Shown: positions 18,847 to 29,038 of the stretch, one piece after another | How positions within the stretch are numbered: the stretch's first letter is position 1 | Layout: every line of letters begins with the position of its first letter | Source of the DNA: Scheffersomyces stipitis CBS 6054 | Taxonomy: Eukaryota > Ascomycota > Pichiomycetes > Serinales > Debaryomycetaceae | Direction of reading: 5' to 3' | NCBI RefSeq assembly: GCF_000209165.1 | Contig: NC_009045.1 | Coordinates: 558,001-622,000, forward strand | DNA: 64,000 nucleotides | Position numbers and translations under genes: made by a program | Notes under the pieces: model-generated | Seen by the model: only the letters and a program-made list of their open reading frames with translations | Told to the model about the DNA's origin: nothing | The model's database searches: none

Positions 18847-20502
18847 CTACTCGACTTGGTAAGATTCTGACTGCAAGTTGTAGTGCAAGTCGAATGGCAA
18901 CGATGTTTCGTCATCGTTATTGGATACAATGTCTATAACCTTGATCTTACCAAGAGCCAGGTCGGATTCTGTGACTTCGGTAGAGGAGAATTCCACTTGC
19001 AATTCCATGGGGAATAACGAGTCTTCGTCCTCAGAAGGAATTGTGAAAACAAACGAGCCCAGTGGATTTTCAATGGAAAGTCCTTCGATGTTGAAGATGA
19101 CACCGAACTCGCTAATGTCGTAAGATACGTTTTCAGCTTCCTTCAAGTTAACATCTGGCGATGCTATTGGCACCAACACCTTTACGGTATCAAAAGACTC
19201 GTTGGAAGAAGCATGAGAATCCAAGAAGTCCGAGGACAACTCATATTCCAACGTGACTTCGGCAGTTCCAGCATTGTCAAAGTTGACCCAGGCAATGATG
19301 ACAATTGGAATTAGCGACAAGTCGTCTTTCTTTCCTACAGCTCTCCATCTCAAGACACCAAGAGCGTGATCGTTGGCTGGAAAGGGTTTTGTCTTATCCT
19401 TCAAGCTGATAACTCCTTGGGACGTGAACAAGTTACGATCCACCTTGGGATGTGTGTTGTATTGGATTCCGGTGGACCTGTCTCCTGTTTCCAACAAGAT
19501 CTTTGAGTGGGCCAACTCTACGTTATTTATTCTTAACTGCAAGTCACCCTTTACTTCAGACGATACAGCAGCACCTTCACGTGACAACACTACAGAGACT
19601 TTCTCGTTGACGGTGATCAATATGCCGTTGTTTGGAACCTTGAGATTGGTTGGAACAGGAGAAGCGCTTTGTGAGATTGGAGGAGTAGCTTCAGCCAATT
19701 GAACTGGCTGTGGCCTTGTGTGGTGGAAAACAGGTTGTGATTGGGCAAGTAGCGGCTGGTGTGACTCCGTGGTTGGTCTGGTTGTCTTTTTGCCCAATTG
19801 CAAGCCGCCTCTGCCTGTCAATGGTTTGCTACTTAACGAGTGGGAATTGATGGTTGAAGTGTTAGTTTCAATAATAGGTGTAGGCTGGTACGTAGGCTGG
19901 TACGACTGTGTTGCCTGCGATGATTGGAACGAGTCATAACCTCCAGACGAGGCCAGTTGCGACAACTGCTCCAAGTTTCGCTTAGCCAACTCCTTTCTTT
20001 GGATCTCCTTGGCCTTTCTCTTTCTTTCTTCGGTAGCCTCTAACTCCTTGTTACGCTCGATGATTTCTTGAATCTTTTCTTCATGCGAGTCCATCTCCAA
20101 AAATGTTTGGATCTGACTCAAGGTGAGATTTTCCTTGAAGCCCAAGCTGATGATTTCGTCGAATGCATCTATGATCTCGAAAGCATGGTCAAACACTTCA
20201 CGCTCGTCGACGTTTCTCAACAAGTTGCTTACGGTCGAGGCAAAAAGATGCAATGTGTCGATGTCTTGCAAGATGTTGGACGTCTTGTTGGTTATTAACA
20301 CGATGTAGAACTCCTCCAAGGGTTGGTAGACGTATCTGACGCTGTCATCTTCTACGGTGGTGTGCTGACTCGACGAGTTGGAGATCAACGAGGGAAAGTT
20401 AGCCAAAAGTGCTGTGATTCTATCATTGCTTAATTCTCTAAACTGTCTTGACAATAATGCCTTACCCCCACGGGTGCATATGGAAGCAGCTAATACTACC
20501 AT
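18847..20502 (-). CDS. RET2: Coatomer (COPI) delta subunit
   Basis: This 551-residue coat protein is the delta subunit of COPI, the coat for retrograde Golgi-to-ER vesicles. An N-terminal longin domain (about residues 1-135) is followed by a charged helical linker (about 150-185). A low-complexity, Ser/Gln/Pro-rich stretch contains the repeat YQPTYQPT, and a C-terminal mu-homology domain runs from about 300 to the end. The opening MVVLAASICTRGGKALLSRQF is strongly conserved. The length matches yeast Ret2 (546 residues). Confidence 0.95.
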   Translation of the reverse strand: MVVLAASICTRGGKALLSRQFRELSNDRITALLANFPSLISNSSSQHTTVEDDSVRYVYQPLEEFYIVLITNKTSNILQDIDTLHLFASTVSNLLRNVDEREVFDHAFEIIDAFDEIISLGFKENLTLSQIQTFLEMDSHEEKIQEIIERNKELEATEERKRKAKEIQRKELAKRNLEQLSQLASSGGYDSFQSSQATQSYQPTYQPTPIIETNTSTINSHSLSSKPLTGRGGLQLGKKTTRPTTESHQPLLAQSQPVFHHTRPQPVQLAEATPPISQSASPVPTNLKVPNNGILITVNEKVSVVLSREGAAVSSEVKGDLQLRINNVELAHSKILLETGDRSTGIQYNTHPKVDRNLFTSQGVISLKDKTKPFPANDHALGVLRWRAVGKKDDLSLIPIVIIAWVNFDNAGTAEVTLEYELSSDFLDSHASSNESFDTVKVLVPIASPDVNLKEAENVSYDISEFGVIFNIEGLSIENPLGSFVFTIPSEDEDSLFPMELQVEFSSTEVTESDLALGKIKVIDIVSNNDDETSLPFDLHYNLQSESYQVE

Positions 20503-22365
20503 AGCTATAGGTTAACACTGATAGATTTTAAGACTGCAGTAGCTTTTTTCAATTTTCAATTTCAATCTTATAAAGAATAGAGGATTGAAAGAGAATTGCT
20601 ATTTGATAGAAATTTTTTTGCAAATTTCCAGACTCAATTTTCAATCTGATTCACTTTTTCAGTTTTTCAGATTCAATTTTCACTTTTCAGCTTGATCCAG
20701 ATTTCTCAGAATTGTACAGTTTGCTGTTTCTATCTACAACTGAAATACAGACTGATACACAAACGGAATTGAGCTGTGTGACGTGTGGAGATCGGTTGGT
20801 CCTGATCGGTAGAAAGCTTAGCAGTGGAACTTCTAGCTATTGTTGACAGTAGAAAAATCGATATTCGTGTCAACAAAAATGCTGATCGAGCAGTCGTGTG
20901 CTCACCAAGTTTGATGGTCCACCACACGTCTGAAAGAATTTGGGTGCAAAGAGAGGAAGATGGTCCTTTTGTAGTTGATAGTGTTGTTGGTATGGAGTGG
21001 TTCGAAATGGTGGTTGGAATGAATGAAAATGTTATATCTGTACTTTCGTGTTTTTGGTAATAATTTTTTTGTGGCTATGTCGGTGTAATTGCAGTTTTCA
21101 CAGAATATATCTGAAAATTGACTGAATTATTAGTGCGATTATAGAGAATTCTATTAGTTGACACTCTCTAAGCGCGGTGTATACTGGATTTTTCACTTCT
21201 ATAGTGAAGCTCCTTTCATTCTATAGAGACATGTAGATATTGTACAATGAGACATATGTGAAACAGATAATGGCAATTATTAGTCAATACAATGCATCGG
21301 ATCAAGAACATATCTACTTCTGATATCTAGAATAGTTGCGAAAAATATACACATATATCAAATACTCTAGCTCTATATTCCTATCATGTTGCAACCTTAG
21401 ATATATCTATATCAGATCTGTATCGACGGCCACTCCCTGAACCGATTAGAGCATTCTTGTACTTTAGATAGAATGTTTCACAGGTAGAGCAACTTAGGCT
21501 TATCAGTATTGCACTAGTACAAATCTTAGCTGTCTCGTATGACAGGTGGCAGAAGAGAAGACAACAGTAACGTCAATCTAAAGCTTTCCCCATCTGAGCC
21601 TAAAAGCCCAGGCCGAAGTTTCCAGGACTTCTCCCTGTCAATTGTCTCTCCTCTCTTCTCCTCTTGTCTACAGTGCTTCCCCTCATAGTTCCTTATCTGA
21701 CGTGGGATCACTAGCAGATCCTATATGTCAAAACCAGTAGAAAGGATATTTTATCACCATAATTAGCAATTCCCAATTCTCCTCAACCAAATTTTCCACC
21801 ACTCCTCTATCAACTCCACATTCAATTCTCCTCTGTTCACTTGGCTCTGTTTCAATGCAATTCACCTGTGAGTACCATCCCGCCAGTCTCAGTTTCGATT
21901 GAAATTGTCTGCGACACATATCCGGGTTTCAGCTATCTCCACCTGCACATCCCTTCCCCCCATACTTTGGCATCAGTACCAGCCTTTGGTGATACTCTGC
22001 GAAATGTGGGGAACGGCTAGGATGGTAATCTACTCTTCGCACCTAACGGTATTTTCTTGTAGATTTGATATGGTAATCCCATACTCCTCATCTCAATTGT
22101 ATATACATACTTGTATTCCTACACTTTATCCTAGCTTTGTACGCTTGCACCATCAGTTTTTATCGTGCGTTGATGTTGCATTAGGCATATTGATCATACG
22201 TTTGTCATCACTAAATCTAATCACCCTATTATATATTTCACCTTTTTATCATCATTAAGTCTCTTTATTCCTTCAAGTACATCTGTACTTAATATCTTCC
22301 AATTCACTTACATACCCCATATTCATTCATAGCCTATTTCGTACCCTGTATCACCGATTTCCACA
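20503..22365. promoter_or_regulatory. Divergent region between RET2 and the LRR gene
   Basis: These 1.86 kb have no credible ORF. Next to RET2, 20545-20700 is packed with TTTTCA/CAATTTTCA motifs on the plus strand. Next to the LRR gene, the plus strand is strongly pyrimidine-rich from about 21640 to 22365, rising to long CT runs (21645-21680), as in long yeast leaders. AT-rich sequence without clear elements lies between. Confidence 0.45.
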
Positions 22366-24441
22366 ATGTCGGACCGACTCTGTGATCTTCCCCCGGAAAT
22401 CGTTCAACAGGTGGTGGATATGCTCTCGCCAGATATCCTACGGTATTTGGCTGTAACATCTTCCTGGGTTTCGCCCCTAGCCATCAACGCATACTACAAC
22501 GATGTACTCATAACCAAGTTCCACCGAGGCAACGACTCCTCGTTTGATATAGACGATGAAGAAGAACAGTTGATCCACTTCCAGTACTGGAACAATTACC
22601 CAGACGACAATAGACAGTGCATCCACCTGCTGCCAGTGCGTCAGACCAAAATTAATGGACCCAAACATTTCATAGAGTTTGCCAAACGGTATCCTGCTCT
22701 CCGCTTTATACTGCTAACATTTTGCGATATGGAAGATCTAGATATTTTGAACAGACTTCTCCCGCAGGCACTTTTACGAGCCCAACGAATCCAGTTGGCT
22801 CTTTGCTGGTCCGATATCAACACTGTAGAGTTGCTAGGTAAGCGATTCGACATGCTCAATAACATATTGCAATTGCCATACAACTTCTATGGACTTAATC
22901 TTAGCATTTTCAACTATTCGCATCTTCCAATAGACTATTCCATGTTGCGCATTCCGGCCAGAGTCAAATGCATCAGTCTCCAGGAAAAGAGCCACGATGA
23001 CTCCATCAGAGGATCGATTGTAGATAGGCTCGAGTTCTTTGACCGTATAAGTCAGTTAAGAGAACTTGCCATCAATAATATAAGGCTCCAGCTTCTGGAC
23101 CTAGAATTGCTTCCCAAGAGTCTAAGAAGGCTTCTGATAAATCTTCTGCTCTTGTTTCTGAACTCAACATACAACCGGTTGAATCTTCCTCTCACACTTT
23201 TAGACTTGGAGATCGTCTCATGTTCACTCGACAACAAACTCTTGCAAGATAAAGCTGTCATTGACATTTCGCATTTAAACCGTCTTGAAACCTTGAAGTA
23301 CACGGGAGGTATATTCGAAGACTTGCGGTCGTTAAAGCTCCCCGCAAACCTCCACAATCTACATTTATTCTCTTGTGATAGATTTAGACAGCTTGACGGA
23401 TTGGAATGTCTTCCACAATTGCGTTCCCTTGTGATCCGTGATTGTCCATATTTCTTGTATATTCATACTATCACCAGCTTTTCCAACTTCCCCGACAAGT
23501 TGCAAACTATCTTGCTCGAAAACAGAAGGAGAATATCGCCAGATCGGCACCGGGAATGTCTCCGAGAATTCGCTGCTGACTTATCTACTGACGGCAGACG
23601 CTCATATTTAATGCTTGGCAAGAACTGTAGATTACCGCGTCGGTTGCAAAACTTCGAATTGGCGGCGTTCAACACTGTAAAAGTGGATAGTGAATTTGTT
23701 CTTCCTGACACGATCCAGAATTTGCACTTGAAGGAATTGGGCGGATTCACAGACTTCACCAAGTGGAAACTTCCGGAGTCCATTCTCAACATCGATCTTC
23801 TGGATCAGAAAGTCGGCTCTATCGACTCATTTGCATTTCCTTCTAAACTTCGTAGTATCAACTTGGACCGAAATGACCTCATGTGTATTAGAAACACAAA
23901 TCTCCCAAGCTTCACCAATCTCACTACCCTCTACTTGGGCTCTAACGAGTTGAAGTTCAGCTCTTCGTTCAACTCTCAACTTCCACCTAGTTTACGTATG
24001 TTGGACTTGCTGAGCAACCATCTCCAGGACTGCATTATCACCAACTGTCCCAAACTACATACATTACGTTTGTACAACAATAGAATTGGGGGCATCCTTA
24101 GCAGGAGTAAATTCAACGTCCCTGATAGTGTAGTTGTACTCGATCTTCTGAGAAACAAGATAGAGGGCTTTGACCGGTGGTTCAAGTTCCCCACCCAGCT
24201 ACGAGACTTGAATGTTCTTGGAAACTACATCCAAGTCCTCAACGCTACATTTTTTGACAATTTGCCAGAGAACCTCATTCATCTCAATATGAACTACAAT
24301 AACATATCCATCCAGCTGGAAGAACGAGTGCGGCTCAAGAGAATAAAGACTTTATCCCTACGCGACAACAATATGTCTGTAGAAAAGCTCCCTTTGTTTG
24401 AGAACGGCGGGCTCAAGAAGCTCGATGTCGGCAATAATTAG
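22366..24441 (+). CDS. F-box/leucine-rich-repeat protein
   Basis: This 691-residue protein opens with a probable F-box (residues 5-35: LCDLPPEIVQQVVDML, then LRYLAVTSSWV). It continues into leucine-rich repeats over most of its length, such as LRSINLDRNDLMCI, LTTLYLGSNELKF, LRMLDLLSNHL and LHTLRLYNNRIGG in the last third. The pattern LxxLxLxxN is clear there and looser in the middle. Likely role: substrate receptor in an SCF-type complex or a signalling scaffold. CTG-clade yeasts carry expanded families of such proteins with no S. cerevisiae ortholog, and I cannot give a name. No signal peptide or membrane segment is seen. Confidence 0.75.
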   Translation: MSDRLCDLPPEIVQQVVDMLSPDILRYLAVTSSWVSPLAINAYYNDVLITKFHRGNDSSFDIDDEEEQLIHFQYWNNYPDDNRQCIHLLPVRQTKINGPKHFIEFAKRYPALRFILLTFCDMEDLDILNRLLPQALLRAQRIQLALCWSDINTVELLGKRFDMLNNILQLPYNFYGLNLSIFNYSHLPIDYSMLRIPARVKCISLQEKSHDDSIRGSIVDRLEFFDRISQLRELAINNIRLQLLDLELLPKSLRRLLINLLLLFLNSTYNRLNLPLTLLDLEIVSCSLDNKLLQDKAVIDISHLNRLETLKYTGGIFEDLRSLKLPANLHNLHLFSCDRFRQLDGLECLPQLRSLVIRDCPYFLYIHTITSFSNFPDKLQTILLENRRRISPDRHRECLREFAADLSTDGRRSYLMLGKNCRLPRRLQNFELAAFNTVKVDSEFVLPDTIQNLHLKELGGFTDFTKWKLPESILNIDLLDQKVGSIDSFAFPSKLRSINLDRNDLMCIRNTNLPSFTNLTTLYLGSNELKFSSSFNSQLPPSLRMLDLLSNHLQDCIITNCPKLHTLRLYNNRIGGILSRSKFNVPDSVVVLDLLRNKIEGFDRWFKFPTQLRDLNVLGNYIQVLNATFFDNLPENLIHLNMNYNNISIQLEERVRLKRIKTLSLRDNNMSVEKLPLFENGGLKKLDVGNN

Positions 24442-25528
24442 GAGTCATATGCTGATTGGGGCTAAATTGAAGAAATCCCCTGTTGCATCACATTCAGTGG
24501 AAGAAAATCGGAAATACGAACAATTGGAAATGGGCAGTCCTAACAATGGTTGCGAACAATGAGAATTCGTTACACGAAAAGGTTGAAAAGAGAACATAAT
24601 GGTTCACTTGTCGCGGAGACGAGAGCTTCCCATATCGCTGTGGAGGTAGATGCCCTGGGTCATAGTATATACATCGATGTTGACAATATACGTAATAGGG
24701 TAAATTCGTACAATATTGAGTAAATTAAGACAATACAGAGTACATTCTGGATACAGCATAGGCTATACACTGGTACGCATCATGAATATACCAAACATCG
24801 GCATTTGATTTGTACCATCCTCGTAGCTGACACATATCGAGACGTTACAAGGTAGATTATTAACGTTTAGGGTACAATTCTCCAATGTTAGGGTGCTTCT
24901 TTCCAGATAAAGAAAGAAAAACATCCAAAAAGGAATCCCCATCGAATAGCGACCCCATACATATCCATGTACACACAAGAGCAGAGTGTAGTCTACATTT
25001 GTTTCATCCAGGGAAACTAAAGGCTGTGGTATGGCCGCGACCCCCTGAACACTAACCTTATTAGGAAGTAGCTACTCCAACCGAACTATTGTTCAAACCT
25101 ATGACGTATTGACATTTCCTTGTTTACGTGTTCCACCTCGATATGTGTTGTGTGCAAGTCTGACGACACGCATCATTTCCTCATTGCCTATTATTGAGAT
25201 TTGAGTTTGTACCCCTTGCATTGTTAGCGTTCGTTTGTTGTGTGTACCTGAATATAACCTTCTAATTGTTTTAATAAGACATGTAGGCCACGAATATAAT
25301 CTTGAAACAGCAACAAAAAAATGTGAAATAGAATGTATATGAGTGTCAAAATATATATAAGACCCTGAACCCATGACTTTTTGATTCTCGAGCTTTGTTG
25401 TCTAAGCTACATTCATCTTCTTAGCTCTAACTTCATTTTTCGTCTGTTGAATCACCACAAACCTTCACTTGCATTCCTGACATTTTGTCGCTGACACCCA
25501 AAAAATTATTCACGCTCGGCACTTCAAC
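24442..25528. other. Spacer between the LRR gene and a small ORF
   Basis: These 1.1 kb are AT-rich with no recognisable gene. Two short minus-strand frames (24763-24978 and 25099-25374) have no family features. A TATA-like run, ATATATATAAG, lies near 25350 and may serve the ORF at 25529. Confidence 0.4.
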
Positions 25529-25915
25529 ATGTCCATTTCCACAGCTCCATCAGCAAAGAATTTGGTGGTCGACAGCTCTGCCACAGTCCTGACCACACTT
25601 TTAACAGGCTCGTTGGTGAATTTGCAACTCGACACAGACGTCAGAGATAACGAAGCTATACTCACAAGTTTCACCACCAGTTTCACAAACTTAGTCGTCG
25701 AGAGTGGTGGCTCTAACGAAAATGCCATCGGAAGTTTCAGTGCCAGCTCCGATTTGAACACACTCACACTCAGCACCGATAAGCCAAACATCAAGTCAGG
25801 ATCCAACTCCAGTTCAACGGGTCTGGCTTTAGCTAGAGGTTCGGGCTTGAGAAGCTTGAAGTTGACCTTGGTTTTGAGCTCGTTGATAGTCACCGCATGT
25901 CTAGTTCAGATTTAA
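25529..25915 (+). CDS. Small Ser/Thr-rich protein with a hydrophobic C-terminal tail
   Basis: This 128-codon frame starts with a true ATG. The product is rich in Ser, Thr, Asn and Leu, and ends in a basic residue followed by about 20 hydrophobic residues (106-128: LKLTLVLSSLIVTACLVQI). This looks like a GPI-attachment signal or a tail anchor. There is no N-terminal signal peptide and the frame is closed by TGA upstream, which argues against a classical GPI protein unless an unseen exon supplies the signal. The opposite strand is also open (25510-25893), but codon choice (TTG for Leu, AAG for Lys) favours the plus strand. No family recognised. Confidence 0.4.
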   Translation: MSISTAPSAKNLVVDSSATVLTTLLTGSLVNLQLDTDVRDNEAILTSFTTSFTNLVVESGGSNENAIGSFSASSDLNTLTLSTDKPNIKSGSNSSSTGLALARGSGLRSLKLTLVLSSLIVTACLVQI

Positions 25916-27036
25916 TTGCCTTTGTTTCACACTTAATGACTTGATGACTTTTTAAAAATATTTGTTACCAGCTATGAATGGCGTTTCATAGCAGCCGGTT
26001 TCCGGAACCCCTTAAATGACCCGGCTCCCCTTGTATATGCTTATACTGTCTTAATAATTACATCCTAATTCGTTGATAGACAACTTGCTGTAGTTACGTT
26101 GGGTGCGAAAATTCTTAACCCCCTTTTTTTCCAGACTTCACATGAACAGTGATCTGCTTTCCTATTTTCCTTGATTCAGACTATCCCCATAACGAATTGT
26201 TTCGTAAACGAGGCGGATTTTTGCATGCTATTTAGCATCGGGCAATTTCCACAATGGGTGCAATATCCTGAAAAGCCCTTGAACGAGGTGGTTTATTGTA
26301 CCGACTATTTCACTCTACGCACACCAGTGCAAAGGCTCACCTTTGAATCATCTCTGTTGGCACGTTAGATCCATGCCTTCCAAATCTACCCATTACTCGA
26401 ACAAAGTTGTCTGATCAGGTAACATCTAAACGCTGTTGGGGTGTGCCTGTTCTATGTTCTACTGGCCACTTCTCGCTACCTCTCCAAAATTAGTAAACCC
26501 CAGGAAGGTGGTAATTTTCAGATGGCAATAATCCCGCCCCATAGCTGTTTTCTGAAACGGTCACCCAGTTGGGCCATAAACTTCATCTGTCAAAAACGTC
26601 TATATACAAATTGGTATTCTTCACATCAGCATCCAGTGGTTGCAATTTGACATATTTTGAATATACACCGATCTAGGTCCGATATTAAGAAATTTCCTTC
26701 AGTATTATCTATGACAGCTTCAAGTGCAGAAGGGAAATAAGCATAGGAATTTCTATAAGAAACAGACATTCATTTGAATGCTTTTTATCCCAAGTTCTGC
26801 CTAATAAGTACTCCACAGATATTCAAACCGATTGATCCTATATATTACACCAAATTGCTACACGTGAGAGTGTTCACGTGTAGTTTCTGCAGCAGTTTCG
26901 ATCGATTAAGCAGGCTCTCTTTTTCAAGTTGTAGCAATCCATTCCTCATTAACCTCTAGTCTTTACTTCAAATTCAATTTCTAAATTTCATATTACAGTA
27001 CTTCTCACATTCATATACATTATCTAATATTTCCTA
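25916..27036. promoter_or_regulatory. 5' region of SAP30
   Basis: These 1.1 kb have no convincing ORF. The notable element is the perfect inverted repeat at 26858-26883 containing two CACGTG boxes, listed separately. A CT-rich leader precedes the SAP30 ATG. Confidence 0.45.
26858..26883. promoter_or_regulatory. Perfect 10-bp-arm palindrome with twin E-boxes upstream of SAP30
   Basis: CTACACGTGA at 26858-26867 and TCACGTGTAG at 26874-26883 are exact reverse complements separated by GAGTGT. Each arm holds CACGTG (26861-26866 and 26875-26880), the binding core of bHLH factors such as Cbf1 and Pho4. The centre lies about 165 bp upstream of the SAP30 ATG, a usual place for activator sites. Confidence 0.7.
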
Positions 27037-27522
27037 ATGGCCAGACCACATAAAGAATCGGCGTCCGAGTCGGAATCGAACAAATACTCCAACACTTCTT
27101 CGACGGGTACAGGGACGAAGTCATCACAGAAGGCAAAGACACAAGCGGCCATTCAAGCACAGCAGCTTTTCCTTTCTAAGCATATCAACTCTAATGGACC
27201 CCAAGATCAGCCTAAGATACATCCGTTGGACTTTGAAAAGTTTGATGAAGAAACGCTTGTCAGATACAACAAGAAATATAACTTAAATTTGCCCAATCCT
27301 GTGAGCATCAACAATGATATTTTGAATAGTGAAATCGGCAAAAAGACGTATTCCAAACGTAACAAAAGTAGAGCCACATTTGGCGGCATCACCAAACCAG
27401 AGATGGCCAATCACTTGAAGACACATTTTATGAACTTGCCTACTAAGGAAAATGAGATTCTCACCAACTTCTTGTATAAGGTGAAGCACCAGGACAACGA
27501 CTTCAAGTTAACATTCAAGTGA
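27037..27522 (+). CDS. SAP30: Rpd3L histone deacetylase complex subunit Sap30
   Basis: This 161-residue protein has a Ser/Lys-rich disordered N-terminal half. The C-terminal SAP30 domain (about residues 68-161) opens LDFEKFDEETLVRYNKKYNL and closes NFLYKVKHQDNDFKLTFK, both typical of the Sin3-binding region. In yeast Sap30 joins Sin3, Rpd3, Pho23 and others in the large deacetylase complex that represses many promoters. It is shorter than S. cerevisiae Sap30 (201 residues), mostly in the N-terminal tail. The ATG at 27037 is the only sensible start. Confidence 0.9.
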   Translation: MARPHKESASESESNKYSNTSSTGTGTKSSQKAKTQAAIQAQQLFLSKHINSNGPQDQPKIHPLDFEKFDEETLVRYNKKYNLNLPNPVSINNDILNSEIGKKTYSKRNKSRATFGGITKPEMANHLKTHFMNLPTKENEILTNFLYKVKHQDNDFKLTFK

Positions 27523-28127
27523 ATGGATGCCCTCTCTGTATATTAGCCAGTGTATAATAGAGTATTGATTTTACATACATACAAATGATAAAATGGAATG
27601 TAGTTAGCAAATAGTACAATAATTACCATATTGGTAGATAGTCCGCCTATTAAGGTGTATTAAGACAGTGGTTTAAAGCGGGCTGCTATGAGTCAATACT
27701 GCATTGGTACCAAACAATATCACATAATATTATGGATATCAATGGCTTTTGTCTTCGTGGAGTACCTCATTTTAGACGATATCTCTATGTCCCTTGGTCG
27801 TTTAAATGTTAGTATTACACTAAAAGAAAGCTGATGTAATACCTTGTGAGCTATCCCAATACACTAAAATAACAAAATTTCACTTTACTTAACTAACATC
27901 CTTAAAAGATCCTATCTTATTACCTCGTTTAATCTTTACAATCATATCCCATATACCCATTCGTTTCTCTTTTCGTCTTACAACTCCGCATTATTCAGCT
28001 TGCGCGTGAAAAAAAACTGAACACCAATATAGCGAATCAAGAATATTTCACACTCTTTCTTTTTCTCTGTCATATCTGTCTTCTTCATCTAACTTCCACC
28101 TTCATCGCATATCCACATATACACACC
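27523..28127. other. Spacer between SAP30 and CUE1
   Basis: These 605 bp contain the 3' end of SAP30 and the CUE1 promoter. The last 100 bp are CT-rich on the plus strand. No gene or recognised site is visible. Confidence 0.4.
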
Positions 28128-28802
28128 ATGGACTCGTCGACTGTCATCTTTGTGGCCACGTTGGCTATAGCGTTCATTTTCTTGAGATGGTTGATCGCTC
28201 CCATTCCCCAATCCAACGAGTTTAACATCGCTGAGGCTGCAGGAAATACTTCTACTGGACAAGAATCCAACAACTCTAGCAATGCCAGTAATACAGGCAA
28301 TGCCAGATCCAGAAGAAGACCGGTCACGGACAGCATGGTCGAGGTTGTGCAGACTATCGCTCCAGGTTTGACGCGTGATCAAATCGTGTTCGACTTATCT
28401 AACACAGGATCAGTTGAACTCACCATCAACAGATACATGGAGTTGGGCAACTTGCCCTATCCGCCAAATTCGGCCAGAGGCACCAACTCTGCATCAAGCA
28501 ACGAAATCCATTCGCAATCTCAATCTCAAGCATCTTCTAGATCTGCTACTGAAGCTACGATGGAATCGAATTCTAGTCCTAGTCCTAGTTCTAAGAGCAT
28601 TCCAAAGAAATCTATCAACTTGCTTGAAAAGTACAACATCAAAGAAGAGGACTTGGCAGTTGGTGATTCGACATCCTCATCATGGGAGGCTGATAAATCA
28701 GAGAGGTCCGTCAGCTTGCACCGTAGAAAACAGGAAATGATTGTCGCTGCCAGAAGAAGATTGGAGGCCCTGTTGAAAAATGAACTTGACTTGTCCCAGT
28801 AG
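28128..28802 (+). CDS. CUE1: ER membrane anchor and activator of Ubc7
   Basis: This 224-residue protein has one N-terminal membrane segment (about residues 5-24). A CUE ubiquitin-binding domain follows (about 66-107), with MVEVVQTIAPGLTRDQI and the second motif LSNTGSVELTINRYM. The C-terminal helical region is the place of the Ubc7-binding region, with SINLLEKYNIKEEDL and RKQEMIVAARRRLEALLKNE. In yeast Cue1 recruits Ubc7 to the Hrd1 and Doa10 ligases in ER-associated degradation. A Ser/Asn-rich linker (30-60 and about 115-165) is longer than in S. cerevisiae (203 residues). It is convergent with CAC2. Confidence 0.94.
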   Translation: MDSSTVIFVATLAIAFIFLRWLIAPIPQSNEFNIAEAAGNTSTGQESNNSSNASNTGNARSRRRPVTDSMVEVVQTIAPGLTRDQIVFDLSNTGSVELTINRYMELGNLPYPPNSARGTNSASSNEIHSQSQSQASSRSATEATMESNSSPSPSSKSIPKKSINLLEKYNIKEEDLAVGDSTSSSWEADKSERSVSLHRRKQEMIVAARRRLEALLKNELDLSQ

Positions 28803-28957
28803 AAGCAAACCACAAAAGAACCAGAACAAGCCTTCATGATGTTCACATCCACTGCGACTACGGATAGCTAATAGATTCACCTCACGAGAAGGACCGTTCT
28901 CGCTCGTCATATTTCAATGTTGCTAACTGGTATCTAATTCTAACTAAGTACCCCATG

Positions 28958-29019
28958 GTTAACGTATTGTTAACTTAGTATTCTTATTATCTATCGTTAA
29001 CTAGCTAACTAATGTTAAC
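28958..29019. repeat. Cluster of four GTTAAC palindromes between CUE1 and CAC2
   Basis: GTTAAC occurs at 28958-28963, 28969-28974, 28996-29001 and 29014-29019, with further CTAAC/TTAAC relatives between them, in the 236-bp spacer of two convergent genes. It may be AT-rich 3'-end sequence only. Confidence 0.6.
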
Positions 29020-29038
29020 AGATAACAAATAGCACTTT

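Noticed and set aside
25510..25893. 127-codon minus-strand frame opposite the small GPI-like ORF
   Set aside because: Codon choice and the hydrophobic tail favour the plus strand; the minus product has no features.
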